From UBA1206 sp050953105 (GTDB lineage Bacteria > Bacillota > Clostridia > Oscillospirales > CAG-382), in NCBI GenBank assembly GCA_050953105.1, contig JBMNMA010000001.1, forward strand, positions 442,942 to 506,941: a stretch of DNA of 64,000 nucleotides, in the 5' to 3' direction. Positions 24,734-33,786 of the stretch are shown here, one piece after another. How positions within the stretch are numbered: the stretch's first letter is position 1; each line of letters starts with the position of its first letter. The translations under genes and the position numbers were made by a program. The notes beneath the pieces are model-generated. The model worked only from the letters and a program-made list of their open reading frames with translations. It made no database searches and was not told where the DNA came from.

Positions 24734-26188
24734 TTACCGAAACTCGTTTTCGTTGATTTCCTTAAGTTCTGCGGCGTTTGTCATAAACAGATAAGCAAAA
24801 GACACATCCTGATTAACCGCTTTTAAAATAGTTTCGTTGGTTAAGAATGAAAGACGGCCGTAACCCTTGGAATAAACAGTTGCGATATCTATAGCCGGAT
24901 TTTCGAAAACACGCTTTAGCATTATAGCCGAATCGTTATCCCGCAGGCAGAATGTAATGTAGTTTGTCTGTATGGCATCGTCAAGACTGACATAGGAAGC
25001 CGCAAGAAGGGCATTTAACACCTTTCCCGTTCGTGACGAATCGGTCTGACGGGCAGGAACCGACAGCCCCGCTGCGGATGAACCCACATAAGACAGGTAA
25101 TTTGTCTGATTTTCGGTGATTTTGGGTAAGGGAGCTATACTCCAGTTAAGCCGTGTTTCTGCGGCTGCTTTGGCAAAGTCCACACGGTATGCAAAGAAAG
25201 CCACCCGCCCATCAAGAAAGGCCTTTGAAGCATTTTCCCCGGAAAGGCCGATATAGGCTTTGCTTTGAATAATATCCCTTACTCTGTCGGCAACCTCGTT
25301 GCCTTTATCTGTGTTCATGGAATAAGCCAGCTTTTTATGATAAGTGTCGCCGAAAAGGGACAAGCCAGACGAATTAAATGCCGCAACCGCAAAATCGTCC
25401 TTGTTTGAAAAGGAACCTAAACCGAATATATCGGTCTGATAGTCGGGGGATCGCTTTTGCATAACCTCCCTTGCGGCATATTCGGCGTAATCCATTAATT
25501 TATCCCATGTCCATGTGCCCTGCTTTACCGAATTGAATATTTCTCTTCCGGCGCCGGCAGGCAGGAGGTCTTCGTTATAGAAAATGCACCAAAAATCCTC
25601 CTGATAAAACGTGGCCCGGTCATATATGGCATACATATAATCCCCTGCCACCGAGCTTTTAACCGTTTCCTGATTAAGATAGCTGGCATCGGGGTTGAAA
25701 AAGGGAACCGAAAAAAGGTTTAACAGTCGTCCCTCGTAAGCCATACCCGCCATGGTGGGCATGGTTACCGAAACAAGGTCGGAAAACTGGACTCCGGCGT
25801 CCACAGCCTGGGATAATTTCGTCAACAGTTCGTTTTCGCCGTAATACACTTCTTTTATAACAACATTGTATTTCTCATGGACAAGCTGGTTTCGCTTTTC
25901 TATAGCAGGGTTTACCGTTCCGGCCATGGTTTCATCAGGAACAAAGCGATATTGTCGGGAGGTAGCTATTTTAAACTCATAACCGCCAAAGTCTCCCGGC
26001 TCAAGCAGACTCAGCCATTCCTCGGCGGTTAAATCCTCGTATTTAACCTGCTCGTTGTTGGATTCGTCCTTTACCTTTTCAACCTCCGAAATTCCCTTGT
26101 CAAGCCCCCATCCCGCAGGAGAACAGCCGAAAATTAGCAAAAGAGAAGCTAAAAGGACATAAATCAGCAGTTTTTTGCCGCGTGTCAA
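24734..26188 (-). CDS. extracellular solute-binding lipoprotein (orphan)
   Basis: The 484-residue protein has a lipoprotein signal peptide ending at the lipobox cysteine in LLIFGCSPAG. The body resembles family 1 periplasmic sugar-binding proteins of ABC importers (for example KYNVVIKEVYYGENELLTKLSQAV and a WTWDKLMDYAEYA segment). No permease or ATPase gene is adjacent, so it either works with a distant transporter or has another envelope role. The start codon is TTG with AAAGGA ten bases upstream. One parS site lies just upstream of the start. Confidence 0.65.
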   Translation of the reverse strand: MTRGKKLLIYVLLASLLLIFGCSPAGWGLDKGISEVEKVKDESNNEQVKYEDLTAEEWLSLLEPGDFGGYEFKIATSRQYRFVPDETMAGTVNPAIEKRNQLVHEKYNVVIKEVYYGENELLTKLSQAVDAGVQFSDLVSVTMPTMAGMAYEGRLLNLFSVPFFNPDASYLNQETVKSSVAGDYMYAIYDRATFYQEDFWCIFYNEDLLPAGAGREIFNSVKQGTWTWDKLMDYAEYAAREVMQKRSPDYQTDIFGLGSFSNKDDFAVAAFNSSGLSLFGDTYHKKLAYSMNTDKGNEVADRVRDIIQSKAYIGLSGENASKAFLDGRVAFFAYRVDFAKAAAETRLNWSIAPLPKITENQTNYLSYVGSSAAGLSVPARQTDSSRTGKVLNALLAASYVSLDDAIQTNYITFCLRDNDSAIMLKRVFENPAIDIATVYSKGYGRLSFLTNETILKAVNQDVSFAYLFMTNAAELKEINENEFR

Positions 26189-26215
26189 TATATAATCATC
26201 CTTTCAAAGGAGCAA

Positions 26216-26231
26216 TGTTTCACGTGAAACA
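26216..26231. promoter_or_regulatory. parS site 1 (ParB/Spo0J binding)
   Basis: TGTTTCACGTGAAACA is a perfect 16-base palindrome matching the bacterial parS consensus TGTTNCACGTGAAACA. It is intergenic, about 10.7 kb left of dnaA, as expected for origin-proximal ParB nucleation sites. Confidence 0.93.
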
Positions 26232-26247
26232 TTTTGAGTTTGGCTTT

Positions 26248-28098
26248 TTAACCGGCAGGGGTAAAAACAGCTTTGTTTGTTACATAGTCGGCTTCTTTAA
26301 GCTTTACCTTCAATTTATCACCGGGAGAAAGGGGGGATCCTACATTTTCTGGATTAATAACCCCTATTGCTCCGCAATCCAATAAAATTTTAACGCCGTC
26401 GGCTGATATTTTTGCCACAGAAGCGTCAAACAGCTTATCCCGGTTTTCTTTTAAAAACCCTATGGTCATTATTCGTTGAAGGGTTTGGGCTGTATACCCC
26501 GCCTTTTCTTCGTTTAATATTCCCTGCTCGGCTTTTGTTACATCAAAATTTCGCTCGTTTATATATGCTTTAATAGCTCTAAGGTTTGTTAAATTAGAAT
26601 ACTTCTCTGCCGGGAAGAAAAACTCGGCATATTTGTCTGCAGCGTATATATAATGATTTACCGGAGCAAAGGACAACTCCGGAGCATCACACTGGGAGGA
26701 TATTGCTTCAAAGCAGAACTTTTCAAAAATTGTTCCACGTGAAACAATTGCCTCTTTTTTGGTGTAGCTGTCATCAAAATACTGGTTTTCCTCAAGATAA
26801 AACCTATCCTCAGGTGAACCGGTAAAAGCATCGTATTTTTTCTCGGCAACTCCCTCATAAACGCAGCCGACGCCCGAATAAAACAGCTTTTCGGCTACAG
26901 CCTGGCCTGCGGATATGAAAATCTCGTTTACCATCAAAGCCGAGTCGCTTTTAAATTTTAGAGCCATTGACTTTATTTTGTGGGACGAATCAAAGCCAAA
27001 GACTTTTTCGCATATATCAAAGTCAACTCCGCCCCGTTGTATTCGCTTTGCCCGCAAAACGGCGGCAAGCTCATACATTAGGCTAATCTGGTCTGCGGCG
27101 GCGGAATATTTCTTTCTTAAGGGTATAAGGGCTGACGAATCACCGCCGGATATTAGTTCATCCACATCGGCGGCAGAGGCGTCAAGTATCGGGGAAATAA
27201 CCGATTCGCAAAATTCGGTATTGGTAACATTTCCCATTTCATCGTAGTCTAAAAATACGGTTACCGACAAAAACTCCCGTTTTTCGTTAAATGAGCATAC
27301 CGAATTAACAAAGGTTTTGGGTAACATTGCCGAACCGTCCCGGCTGCCTAAGATTAACCTTCCTCTGGCGGCAGCTTCCCTGTCGAGTTCGCTGTCGGCA
27401 GGCAGATATTCGGCGACATCCGCCACGTGAATACCCACTTTCCAGCCGCCGTCATCCCGGCTTACCGAAAAGCCTATGCCGCTGCCTTCAAACACCGAGT
27501 CGGTAAAGGTGAAAATGGGCTTGCTGCGTAAATCTGTGCGCTTTGACACAAAGTTTTTTGCCTCCACCGGTTTGGTGGATGCAGCCTGCTTTTCGGCATC
27601 CTGAGAAAACTTTGAAAAATGCTTTGTATTAGAAATTGCCGCCTTGAAGTTGGCATCATAGGTGTTTGCTTTGCCGAAAATTTTAACCGGTATGGCACGC
27701 ATGGCCGAAACCGCTTTGTATTTGCCTATTTCTGCCTCTATCTTATCCCCTTCCCGGCATTTTAATATATCTTTTCCCTGTTTTACCGGGATACGAAAGG
27801 GGATATAGCTGTCGGGGATAAGATACAGCTTGTTTGAAAAAATGCTGCATTCACCGGTTACGGTGGTTTGTCCCCGATTTATAACTTTTATTATTTTACC
27901 GATGTTGTGTCGCTTGTCCTCACGCTTTGACGGCTGGGACGATGACACGGAAAGTAAAACGGTGTCCCCGTCGTAAACGTCGGAGTTATATGACACCGCC
28001 ACCGGGACGTTTTCCAAAATGCCGTCCCTTACCGTTTCCACATACCCATGCCCGCTTTTTGTCCGGCGGAAAACGCCTTCGGTTTTGAAAATTTCCAT
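26248..28098 (-). CDS. RNase II/R-family protein lacking the catalytic aspartates
   Basis: The 616-residue protein has N-terminal cold-shock-like segments, an RNB domain (about 190-540) and a C-terminal S1-like domain (about 555-612). VGIHVADVAEYLPADSELD is a clear RNase R landmark, but the preceding segment that normally reads TIDxxDAKDxDDA is here TFTDSVFEGSGIG (197-209). The four metal-binding aspartates align with T199, G205, G207 and I208, so exonuclease activity is unlikely. It is also shorter than typical RNase R. It sits after secG, the place of rnr in many Firmicutes. The alignment was made by eye. Confidence 0.75.
   Translation of the reverse strand: MEIFKTEGVFRRTKSGHGYVETVRDGILENVPVAVSYNSDVYDGDTVLLSVSSSQPSKREDKRHNIGKIIKVINRGQTTVTGECSIFSNKLYLIPDSYIPFRIPVKQGKDILKCREGDKIEAEIGKYKAVSAMRAIPVKIFGKANTYDANFKAAISNTKHFSKFSQDAEKQAASTKPVEAKNFVSKRTDLRSKPIFTFTDSVFEGSGIGFSVSRDDGGWKVGIHVADVAEYLPADSELDREAAARGRLILGSRDGSAMLPKTFVNSVCSFNEKREFLSVTVFLDYDEMGNVTNTEFCESVISPILDASAADVDELISGGDSSALIPLRKKYSAAADQISLMYELAAVLRAKRIQRGGVDFDICEKVFGFDSSHKIKSMALKFKSDSALMVNEIFISAGQAVAEKLFYSGVGCVYEGVAEKKYDAFTGSPEDRFYLEENQYFDDSYTKKEAIVSRGTIFEKFCFEAISSQCDAPELSFAPVNHYIYAADKYAEFFFPAEKYSNLTNLRAIKAYINERNFDVTKAEQGILNEEKAGYTAQTLQRIMTIGFLKENRDKLFDASVAKISADGVKILLDCGAIGVINPENVGSPLSPGDKLKVKLKEADYVTNKAVFTPAG
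26731..26746. promoter_or_regulatory. parS site 2 inside the RNB gene
   Basis: TGTTCCACGTGAAACA matches the parS consensus exactly (variable position C). It lies in coding sequence about 515 bases from site 1 and encodes residues of the unremarkable stretch IVSRGTI. Confidence 0.92.
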
Positions 28099-28257
28099 GT
28101 TATTCTCCCGTGGAATGTTTATGTCGGCCGAAAAAAGACAAGGGCAAACCCACTTGAAATAAAGTGCGCCTGCCCCCTTTTCCTTTGTATTTTTCCGTCA
28201 ACGCCAAAATGTGTTATATCACATTTTAACAGGCCAAGGGGCCGGCGTTTCGGTTAA
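28099..28257. other. secG-RNB intergenic region
   Basis: No gene is seen here, and specifically no smpB or tmRNA. It contains an eight-base inverted repeat AAAATGTG/CACATTTT (about 28207-28228) without a T-tract. GGGAG before the RNB start is its ribosome binding site. Confidence 0.5.
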
Positions 28258-28713
28258 TTATTCGTTTTCGGAGTTTTCCTCGGTTGTTTCGGCAGTTTCT
28301 TCTTGAGTCTGGTCCTGGGTAGCGTCGGTGGATTCTTCTGATGCTACCGATTCTTCGGATGCGTCTGATTCTTCGCTTGTTGCGGATTCCTCAGATGCGT
28401 TTGATGCGTTAGACTGGGTGGATGATGTATCGCTTACCAACGAAGAGGTGTTGCCGCTGCCCGAGCTTGTCCCCTGGAAAACATAAAGAGCCAAAACCAA
28501 TACCGCAAATATCACGGCAACAATAGTGGTGGTAGTAACAAGCATCTTCTGCTTTGACCTGGCCTTGTTCCTGCCGTAATAGGTGTCACTGCCGCCGCCG
28601 GAGATAGCCTGGCTTAAGCCTCTCTTCTTGGATTCCTGCATCATAATGAGGACAATCAGCGCCACCGCAATTACAAGAAGCAAGGCGCCTATAATGTATT
28701 CGATAAGGTTCAT
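28258..28713 (-). CDS. secG: preprotein translocase subunit SecG
   Basis: SecG assists SecYE in protein export. The first 80 residues are a standard SecG: helix 1 (about 5-24), the conserved MMQESKKRGLSQAISGG loop, and helix 2 (about 58-78). After that comes an unusual tail of about 70 residues that is almost only Ser, Glu, Thr, Ala and Gln with repeated EES units, giving 151 residues against the usual 75-80. The topology predicts this acidic tail outside the membrane. Confidence 0.9.
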   Translation of the reverse strand: MNLIEYIIGALLLVIAVALIVLIMMQESKKRGLSQAISGGGSDTYYGRNKARSKQKMLVTTTTIVAVIFAVLVLALYVFQGTSSGSGNTSSLVSDTSSTQSNASNASEESATSEESDASEESVASEESTDATQDQTQEETAETTEENSENE

Positions 28714-28780
28714 GGATGTTTTTCCTCCGGATTTTATAAATAAGTTTTATTTTACAAAAGAGCCCGAAAACGTACCATTT

Positions 28781-28809
28781 ACTATAACACACAATTATTA
28801 ACAATACAA
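28781..28809 (-). promoter_or_regulatory. secG promoter
   Basis: On the minus strand TTGTAT (28809-28804) and TATAGT (28786-28781) are 17 bases apart in an AT-rich gap. The rest of 28,714-28,882 shows no gene. Confidence 0.5.
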
Positions 28810-28882
28810 TAGAATGATGAAAAATTTAAAATTTATTCATTTTTTCCTTTTTATTCATTCATTGGTAATTTAATACTTTGCC

Positions 28883-30337
28883 TTAATTTTCCTCGTCAAA
28901 GCTTTCCGCTTTATCGCTGATGGCTTTTTGGCTTTGTTCTTTAAGTTTTTTCTTTTCATTGGCCTTCTTTTTGGCCCGCTTTTTGGCTATGGCGTCGGCT
29001 TTTCTTACAACACGGTAGACGTTAGAAACGATCACAAGTATAAAGTAGCCGACAAGGATTGCAATAATAATCCGTATTATCTTTTTGGTGGTGGAGGACA
29101 TTAGCATGGCCTTGAATCTGCCGAACAGCGAAAGCAGCTTGCTGCGTTCGATTTCGGAGTTTGTTACAAGGGAAACCGAAGCGATTTTTTCCCCGTTGTA
29201 GTAGAGATTAAGCCTGCCTACAATCATGTCCTTTTCAACGGGGGCTTCAAGGGTTTCGTTGTATAGGATAACCTCCCTTTCCACGTCCTCGACGCTGATA
29301 CCCACCGGCATGAGAATATCAACCTCTTTTTCGGCCACATAAGCCACATGGTCGGTGTTTCCGGTGGCCACGTCAACGGGAATTTCCCCTATAATCTCCC
29401 GTTCGGTAACCAGGGTAAGATAACCGAAAGAGGTGATTGCCCAGTTGAAAACCTTATGTATGTCCTGATAAGCATTTCCTTCGGGAAAAGAGCGGGTTCC
29501 GTCGGTGTTTCTAATTTCGCCGGGAGCCTCCATAACCACCATTACATAGCCTAATCCCGCCTTTTCGGCAGAGGTTATAAGGCAATATCCCCCGTCAATT
29601 CTTGCTTGTCCGGCAATCATTCCCTTTGCTCCGGAAAGGGTGTAGCCCTTAAGAAGAACATTTGAAAGAAGATAGTTTTTGGTGTGTATCGTGTTCCCCA
29701 GAACGTATGAAGGCTGGGATGAAATATTAAGCAGGGTATTGTATTTGTAAAAGGCCGAGGCGATTATGGCCACGTCTGTTGGGGTGGTGTAGGATTCCCC
29801 GTCTGTAAGCCCCACCGGGTTGGTGAATTTTGTGTTCTGGCATCCCAGGCTTTTTGCCTTTTCGTTCATCTTTTCCACAAAGGCGGGGATATCTCCCCCG
29901 GAAGCATAAAAGGCAAGTGTAAAGCAGGCGTCGTTTGCCGCCGAAACCAGGGACGCGGTGATAAGCTGTCTGACGGTTAATTTTCCGTTGGGAGTAAGCC
30001 CTAACATGGGAGCCGAAATGTCCCCCATCTGGCCGATGTTTTTGGCAAGGAGGGCTTCAGGAGGAACGGTAACCGTTTCTTCAAGAGAGGTAATCATATC
30101 GTAGGCAACCATTGTGGCAACCAGCTTTGCCGAAACGGTGGGGGCGACCTGTCTGTTTTCCGAGGTGTCAAGAAGTATCTGCCCAGTATCCACGCTCCGC
30201 ACCACAACCAGGTTGCCGCTGGTTATTTCCGGAATTTTAAATTCCGGCGCCGATGTGTCGTCGGCGAATGCCAAAACATTAAAAAAGGACAGAACAATAA
30301 TACACGCAAGTAAAAGCGATATAATTTTGCGTTTCAT
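28883..30337 (-). CDS. DacF-like S11 carboxypeptidase homologue with all active-site motifs lost
   Basis: The 484-residue protein has a signal peptide (about 1-25), a peptidase S11 domain (about 35-300), a DacF-like C-terminal beta domain, a membrane anchor (about 425-445) and a Lys-rich then acidic tail. Against D-Ala-D-Ala carboxypeptidases, SxxK becomes V68-S-A-K71 (nucleophile replaced by Val), SxN becomes A133-A-N135, and KTG becomes I241-A-G243. The fold is kept (KMNEKAKSLG, NTKFTNPVGL), so a non-catalytic role such as muropeptide binding or scaffolding is likely. A spore-cortex link is inferred from DacF homology only. Confidence 0.8.
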   Translation of the reverse strand: MKRKIISLLLACIIVLSFFNVLAFADDTSAPEFKIPEITSGNLVVVRSVDTGQILLDTSENRQVAPTVSAKLVATMVAYDMITSLEETVTVPPEALLAKNIGQMGDISAPMLGLTPNGKLTVRQLITASLVSAANDACFTLAFYASGGDIPAFVEKMNEKAKSLGCQNTKFTNPVGLTDGESYTTPTDVAIIASAFYKYNTLLNISSQPSYVLGNTIHTKNYLLSNVLLKGYTLSGAKGMIAGQARIDGGYCLITSAEKAGLGYVMVVMEAPGEIRNTDGTRSFPEGNAYQDIHKVFNWAITSFGYLTLVTEREIIGEIPVDVATGNTDHVAYVAEKEVDILMPVGISVEDVEREVILYNETLEAPVEKDMIVGRLNLYYNGEKIASVSLVTNSEIERSKLLSLFGRFKAMLMSSTTKKIIRIIIAILVGYFILVIVSNVYRVVRKADAIAKKRAKKKANEKKKLKEQSQKAISDKAESFDEEN

Positions 30338-30358
30338 AATGTTCCTCCGTTGTTTTCT

Positions 30359-31270
30359 TTAAAGATTTGCCGAAAAATAGTTTCTGGTAAGCTTGACATC
30401 CTTGGCGACGGCGGCTTTCAGCTCGTCAAGGGAGTCAAATTTTATTTCGTCCCTAAGCTTTGAAAACAGGAAAATCCTCACGTCCCGGCGATACATGTCC
30501 TCGTTGAAGTCAAGGATATGGGTTTCGCAGATAACCTCGTTTGAGTCGGAAACGGTGGGTTTTACGCCGATGTTTGAAACACCCTTGTAAAACACTCCCC
30601 CTATCTCGCACAGGCAGGCATACACGCCGTAGGCGGGGACAAGCTGATATTCGGGAAAATGCTGGTTTATGGTGGGAAACCCTATTTTCCGCCCGATATG
30701 CCTTCCTTCCACCACGGGAAGGTTAAAAGAATAGCGTCTGCCCAGAAGTTCGCTGGCCTTGTTTATTTCCCCGTCCTTTATGTACTGGCGGATAAGGGTT
30801 GAGGAAACCACAACCCCGTTAACCGTAACGGGGGGTATTACAACGGCGTTTCTGCCGTATTCTTCAAGTATCCGTGAAAGGACGGCGGCATCCCCCGAGC
30901 GGTTTATGCCAAAGCGGTAATCGTAGCCGCAAACCACGGTTTTTACGTTAAAGCGGTCTATTAGGACGCTTTTAATAAATTCCCTGGGCGTCATGTTGCG
31001 GCAGGTTTCGAAATCCTCAAAATAAACCCCGGCGGCGCCGTGAATCTCAAGCAGCCTCAGCTTGTCTGACGAACGGGTTATATGCTTGCTGCGGCTGTTT
31101 TTGGGGGTGTCCTCAAAGGTAAATACCACCATGGGAATACCGTGTTCCTCGGCAATTTCGGCGGCCTTTTCAAGCAGCTTTGCATGCCCTAAATGAACCC
31201 CGTCGAAATTCCCTATGGAAATCACACATTCCCCGTCAAAGGGAAGATCCCTTACGGTAATTATTTTCAC
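30359..31270 (-). CDS. ribF: bifunctional riboflavin kinase/FAD synthetase
   Basis: The 303-residue enzyme makes FMN and then FAD from riboflavin. The N-terminal adenylyltransferase domain shows SIGNFDGVHLGHAKLL and CGYDYRFGINRSGD. The C-terminal kinase domain (about 180-300) shows GRHIGRKIGFPTIN and the GVSNIGVKPT segment. The start is GTG with GGAGG upstream. It lies just upstream of the inactive carboxypeptidase gene with 21 bases between, so both may share a transcript. Confidence 0.93.
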   Translation of the reverse strand: MKIITVRDLPFDGECVISIGNFDGVHLGHAKLLEKAAEIAEEHGIPMVVFTFEDTPKNSRSKHITRSSDKLRLLEIHGAAGVYFEDFETCRNMTPREFIKSVLIDRFNVKTVVCGYDYRFGINRSGDAAVLSRILEEYGRNAVVIPPVTVNGVVVSSTLIRQYIKDGEINKASELLGRRYSFNLPVVEGRHIGRKIGFPTINQHFPEYQLVPAYGVYACLCEIGGVFYKGVSNIGVKPTVSDSNEVICETHILDFNEDMYRRDVRIFLFSKLRDEIKFDSLDELKAAVAKDVKLTRNYFSANL

Positions 31271-31578
31271 CCTTTTGCCTCCTTATATAAAACCCGCTGT
31301 CGAATATATATCATAAATCACAGCATAAACTCTAATAAAAAACACCTTCAAGGCGAGCAGGGCAAGCCCTCACGCCAAGGGGAGGCGATAAGCCTTCGCA
31401 AAACCCCCCGTTTTGTGACGGTAAAACCCCGCTTTGTCGTTGATCTTGCGTTTGTAACCCTTCAGGTTACAAACGCCTAACTAAATTATATTCATCCCCG
31501 CTGTTTTGTCAAGCGTGGTATAAATTTTTACTTTGCCGTCAATAATAACCATAAAAGCAAAGGAAAGGGTATGTCGTC
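31271..31578. other. intergenic region with inverted repeats
   Basis: About 300 bases without a gene lie between divergent ribF and the sugar-nucleotide fusion gene. It holds a perfect 12-base inverted repeat GCGTTTGTAACC/GGTTACAAACGC with a five-base loop (31448-31476), not followed by a T-run, and a G+C-rich hairpin around AGGGCAAGCCCT near 31,360. Promoters for both genes must be here, but I could not fix good hexamers. Confidence 0.5.
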
Positions 31579-33717
31579 ATGGAGCCGTCAAAGGTGTCAA
31601 GCGTAATTCTTGCCGGAGGGAAGGGGGAACGGCTTTATCCCATAACCCAGACAAGGCCCAAGCCCTTGTGTCCGGTGGGAGATACAAGCTGCCTTGTCAG
31701 GTGTATAAATGCCGCCAAAGCAGCGGGAATTGAGGATATAACCGTAGCCGCCTGCTATCTTGCCGATAAAATTGTAGACGAGGTAAGGCAGTTTAAAAAC
31801 ATAAAAGTTAAAATAGAAACCACCATGCTTGGCACCGCCGGATGCGTAAAGGAATGCAATCCGTCCGGGGACGACATTTTAATTTTAAGCGGGGACGGGG
31901 TAAATGACTTCGACTTAAAGGCCCTTTTGGACTTTCATAAAAAATCCGGCTGCATCTGCACCGTGGCAATAACCCGTTCGCCCTTTCCCACCGAATACGG
32001 CGTGGTAAACGCCAGAGACGGCATTGTAAGGCGGTTTTGCGAAAAGCCCATGTGGGAAAAGGTAACCTCCGACACGGTTAACACGGGGATATATGTTTTA
32101 ACCAAAGAGGCTTTGTCCTTTATCCCCGAAAACACCGTATTTGACTTTTCAAACAACCTTTTTCCCCTCATTATGGAAAAAGGCTATAAAATTGCCACCT
32201 GGGAGGGGGTTGGCTTCTGGTGCGACATAGGCAACCCCAAGGCGTTATACGACTGCTCAATGCGCTATACCGGCAATAAATCATCCATCCATCCCTCGGC
32301 GGTTATTGATAATGACGCCTCGGTTAACGCAGCAATCATAATGGAAAACACGGTTGTGGGGAAAAATTCGGTGGTGGACACCTCTATTATCTGCGAAAAC
32401 GTTGTCATAGGCAACAACGTGCTTGTTCCAAGGGGCTGCGTTGTGGGGGCGGGATGCCGAATCGGGGATAACGCCATTCTAGCCGAAGGTATTACAATTG
32501 CCGCCGGCACGATTATAGGCAAAGGAGGAAGAATTGTGAAGGATATAAAGTTCGGCGGCGTAAAGGGACGGCTATTTGACGGCGACGAGGGAATAAACGG
32601 TGTTTACGGCAAAACCTTTGACATTTCCGACGCTCTTTCCTTAGGCAGGGCACTTTGCGAAGTTGCCGGAGAAAACCCCAAAATAGGGGTTATGTTTACC
32701 GGTTCGCCGGCAAATCTTCTGGCAAAGGCGGTGGAATGCGGTGTCAGATATGCCGGCGGAATGTTATATTGGCTGGGCGAGGGTTTTGAAAGCCTTTGCG
32801 CCTTTTCCGCCAAGGAATATGTCCTTTCTTTTTCGGTATTTATCAAGGTTGACGGCGACAATTCGCTGAACATAATGGTTTTCGATTCAAACGCCGACCC
32901 GGTAAGGGGTAAAACTTTAAAGTCTATAGAAAACTCCTTCTACCGGGGGGGAAAAGGGGAAGATGCCGACAAGGGGGTATATTATCCGGAGGAATTCGAG
33001 TCCCCCCTTTATCTTTATACTGCTTCCCTTGCACTGCGGTGCGACGGCCTGGAGGGTTTTTCCCTTTCGGTGGATGAGTCAAATATACCGGGGAAGGTAT
33101 TGGCATCGGTTATAAAAAGAGAGGGGGCAAATGTATCCGACGACAATTCGTTAACCCCCCGTATATCGGTGTCTGCCGACGGCAGAGGGCTTGACATAGC
33201 TACCGAAAGCAGAAAAACCCTTGATTTCTGGCGGACTTTGGCCTTTTATCTGGGATTTGTTGCCGAAAGCAAAAAAGCAATTTATATCCCCGAGGACACC
33301 CCCGACGGCGTGGTTGAGTATGTTGCCTCTAAGGGGGGCGAATGTATAAGATGCGGCGACAGCCAGAATGCCGGCAAGGATTTTGATTTTTGTTACAAAG
33401 ACGCCTTGTTCCTTGTGCTGTCCGTGCTTGATATCTGCCGTAAAAAAGGCATAAGCCTTGACGAGGTTTCGGCACTGGTTCCCTCCTTCCATATTCGGCT
33501 TATGACCGGTGAATACGACGAGGAGGGCAAGGCATCTAAAATAAAAAGGCTTTGCGACGAATGCGGAAGGGATGACGGGGCGAAGTTTATATTTGAAAAA
33601 GGCTATGTAAGGTTTGTTCCCTCCTCCCACAAGGGTTTCAAGATTATCGCCGAGGCGGCAAGCTCGGAATACGCCAAGGAGCTTTGCGACTTTGCCCTTG
33701 ATAAGCTGAAGGACTGA
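31579..33717 (+). CDS. NDP-sugar pyrophosphorylase fused to degenerate phosphohexomutase domain
   Basis: The 712-residue protein has three parts. Residues 1-235 are a nucleotidyltransferase with VILAGGKGERLYPITQTRPKPLCPV. Residues about 240-320 are left-handed beta-helix hexapeptide repeats. From about 340 it resembles phosphomannomutase domains but lacks the ASHNP serine loop, which aligns with KVDGDNSLNIMVFD. GDP-mannose-type pyrophosphorylases with a decayed mutase domain are known in other bacteria. Expected activity is formation of an NDP-hexose for surface polysaccharide; the C-terminal part may be regulatory. Confidence 0.78.
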   Translation: MEPSKVSSVILAGGKGERLYPITQTRPKPLCPVGDTSCLVRCINAAKAAGIEDITVAACYLADKIVDEVRQFKNIKVKIETTMLGTAGCVKECNPSGDDILILSGDGVNDFDLKALLDFHKKSGCICTVAITRSPFPTEYGVVNARDGIVRRFCEKPMWEKVTSDTVNTGIYVLTKEALSFIPENTVFDFSNNLFPLIMEKGYKIATWEGVGFWCDIGNPKALYDCSMRYTGNKSSIHPSAVIDNDASVNAAIIMENTVVGKNSVVDTSIICENVVIGNNVLVPRGCVVGAGCRIGDNAILAEGITIAAGTIIGKGGRIVKDIKFGGVKGRLFDGDEGINGVYGKTFDISDALSLGRALCEVAGENPKIGVMFTGSPANLLAKAVECGVRYAGGMLYWLGEGFESLCAFSAKEYVLSFSVFIKVDGDNSLNIMVFDSNADPVRGKTLKSIENSFYRGGKGEDADKGVYYPEEFESPLYLYTASLALRCDGLEGFSLSVDESNIPGKVLASVIKREGANVSDDNSLTPRISVSADGRGLDIATESRKTLDFWRTLAFYLGFVAESKKAIYIPEDTPDGVVEYVASKGGECIRCGDSQNAGKDFDFCYKDALFLVLSVLDICRKKGISLDEVSALVPSFHIRLMTGEYDEEGKASKIKRLCDECGRDDGAKFIFEKGYVRFVPSSHKGFKIIAEAASSEYAKELCDFALDKLKD

Positions 33718-33732
33718 TTTTTTTGAAACAAT

Positions 33733-33767
33733 ATAAAAAATCATAGCCTTGAAGCTATGATTTTTTT
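33733..33767. terminator. bidirectional terminator
   Basis: AAAAAATCATAGC and its complement around a six-base loop, with eight T at the end, lie between the convergent fusion gene and jag. Confidence 0.88.
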
Positions 33768-33786
33768 TGGCGTTATTTTGTTTTGG

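Noticed and set aside
28099..28257. tmRNA or smpB between secG and the RNB gene
   Set aside because: The gap is only 159 bases and has no tRNA-like acceptor or T arm.
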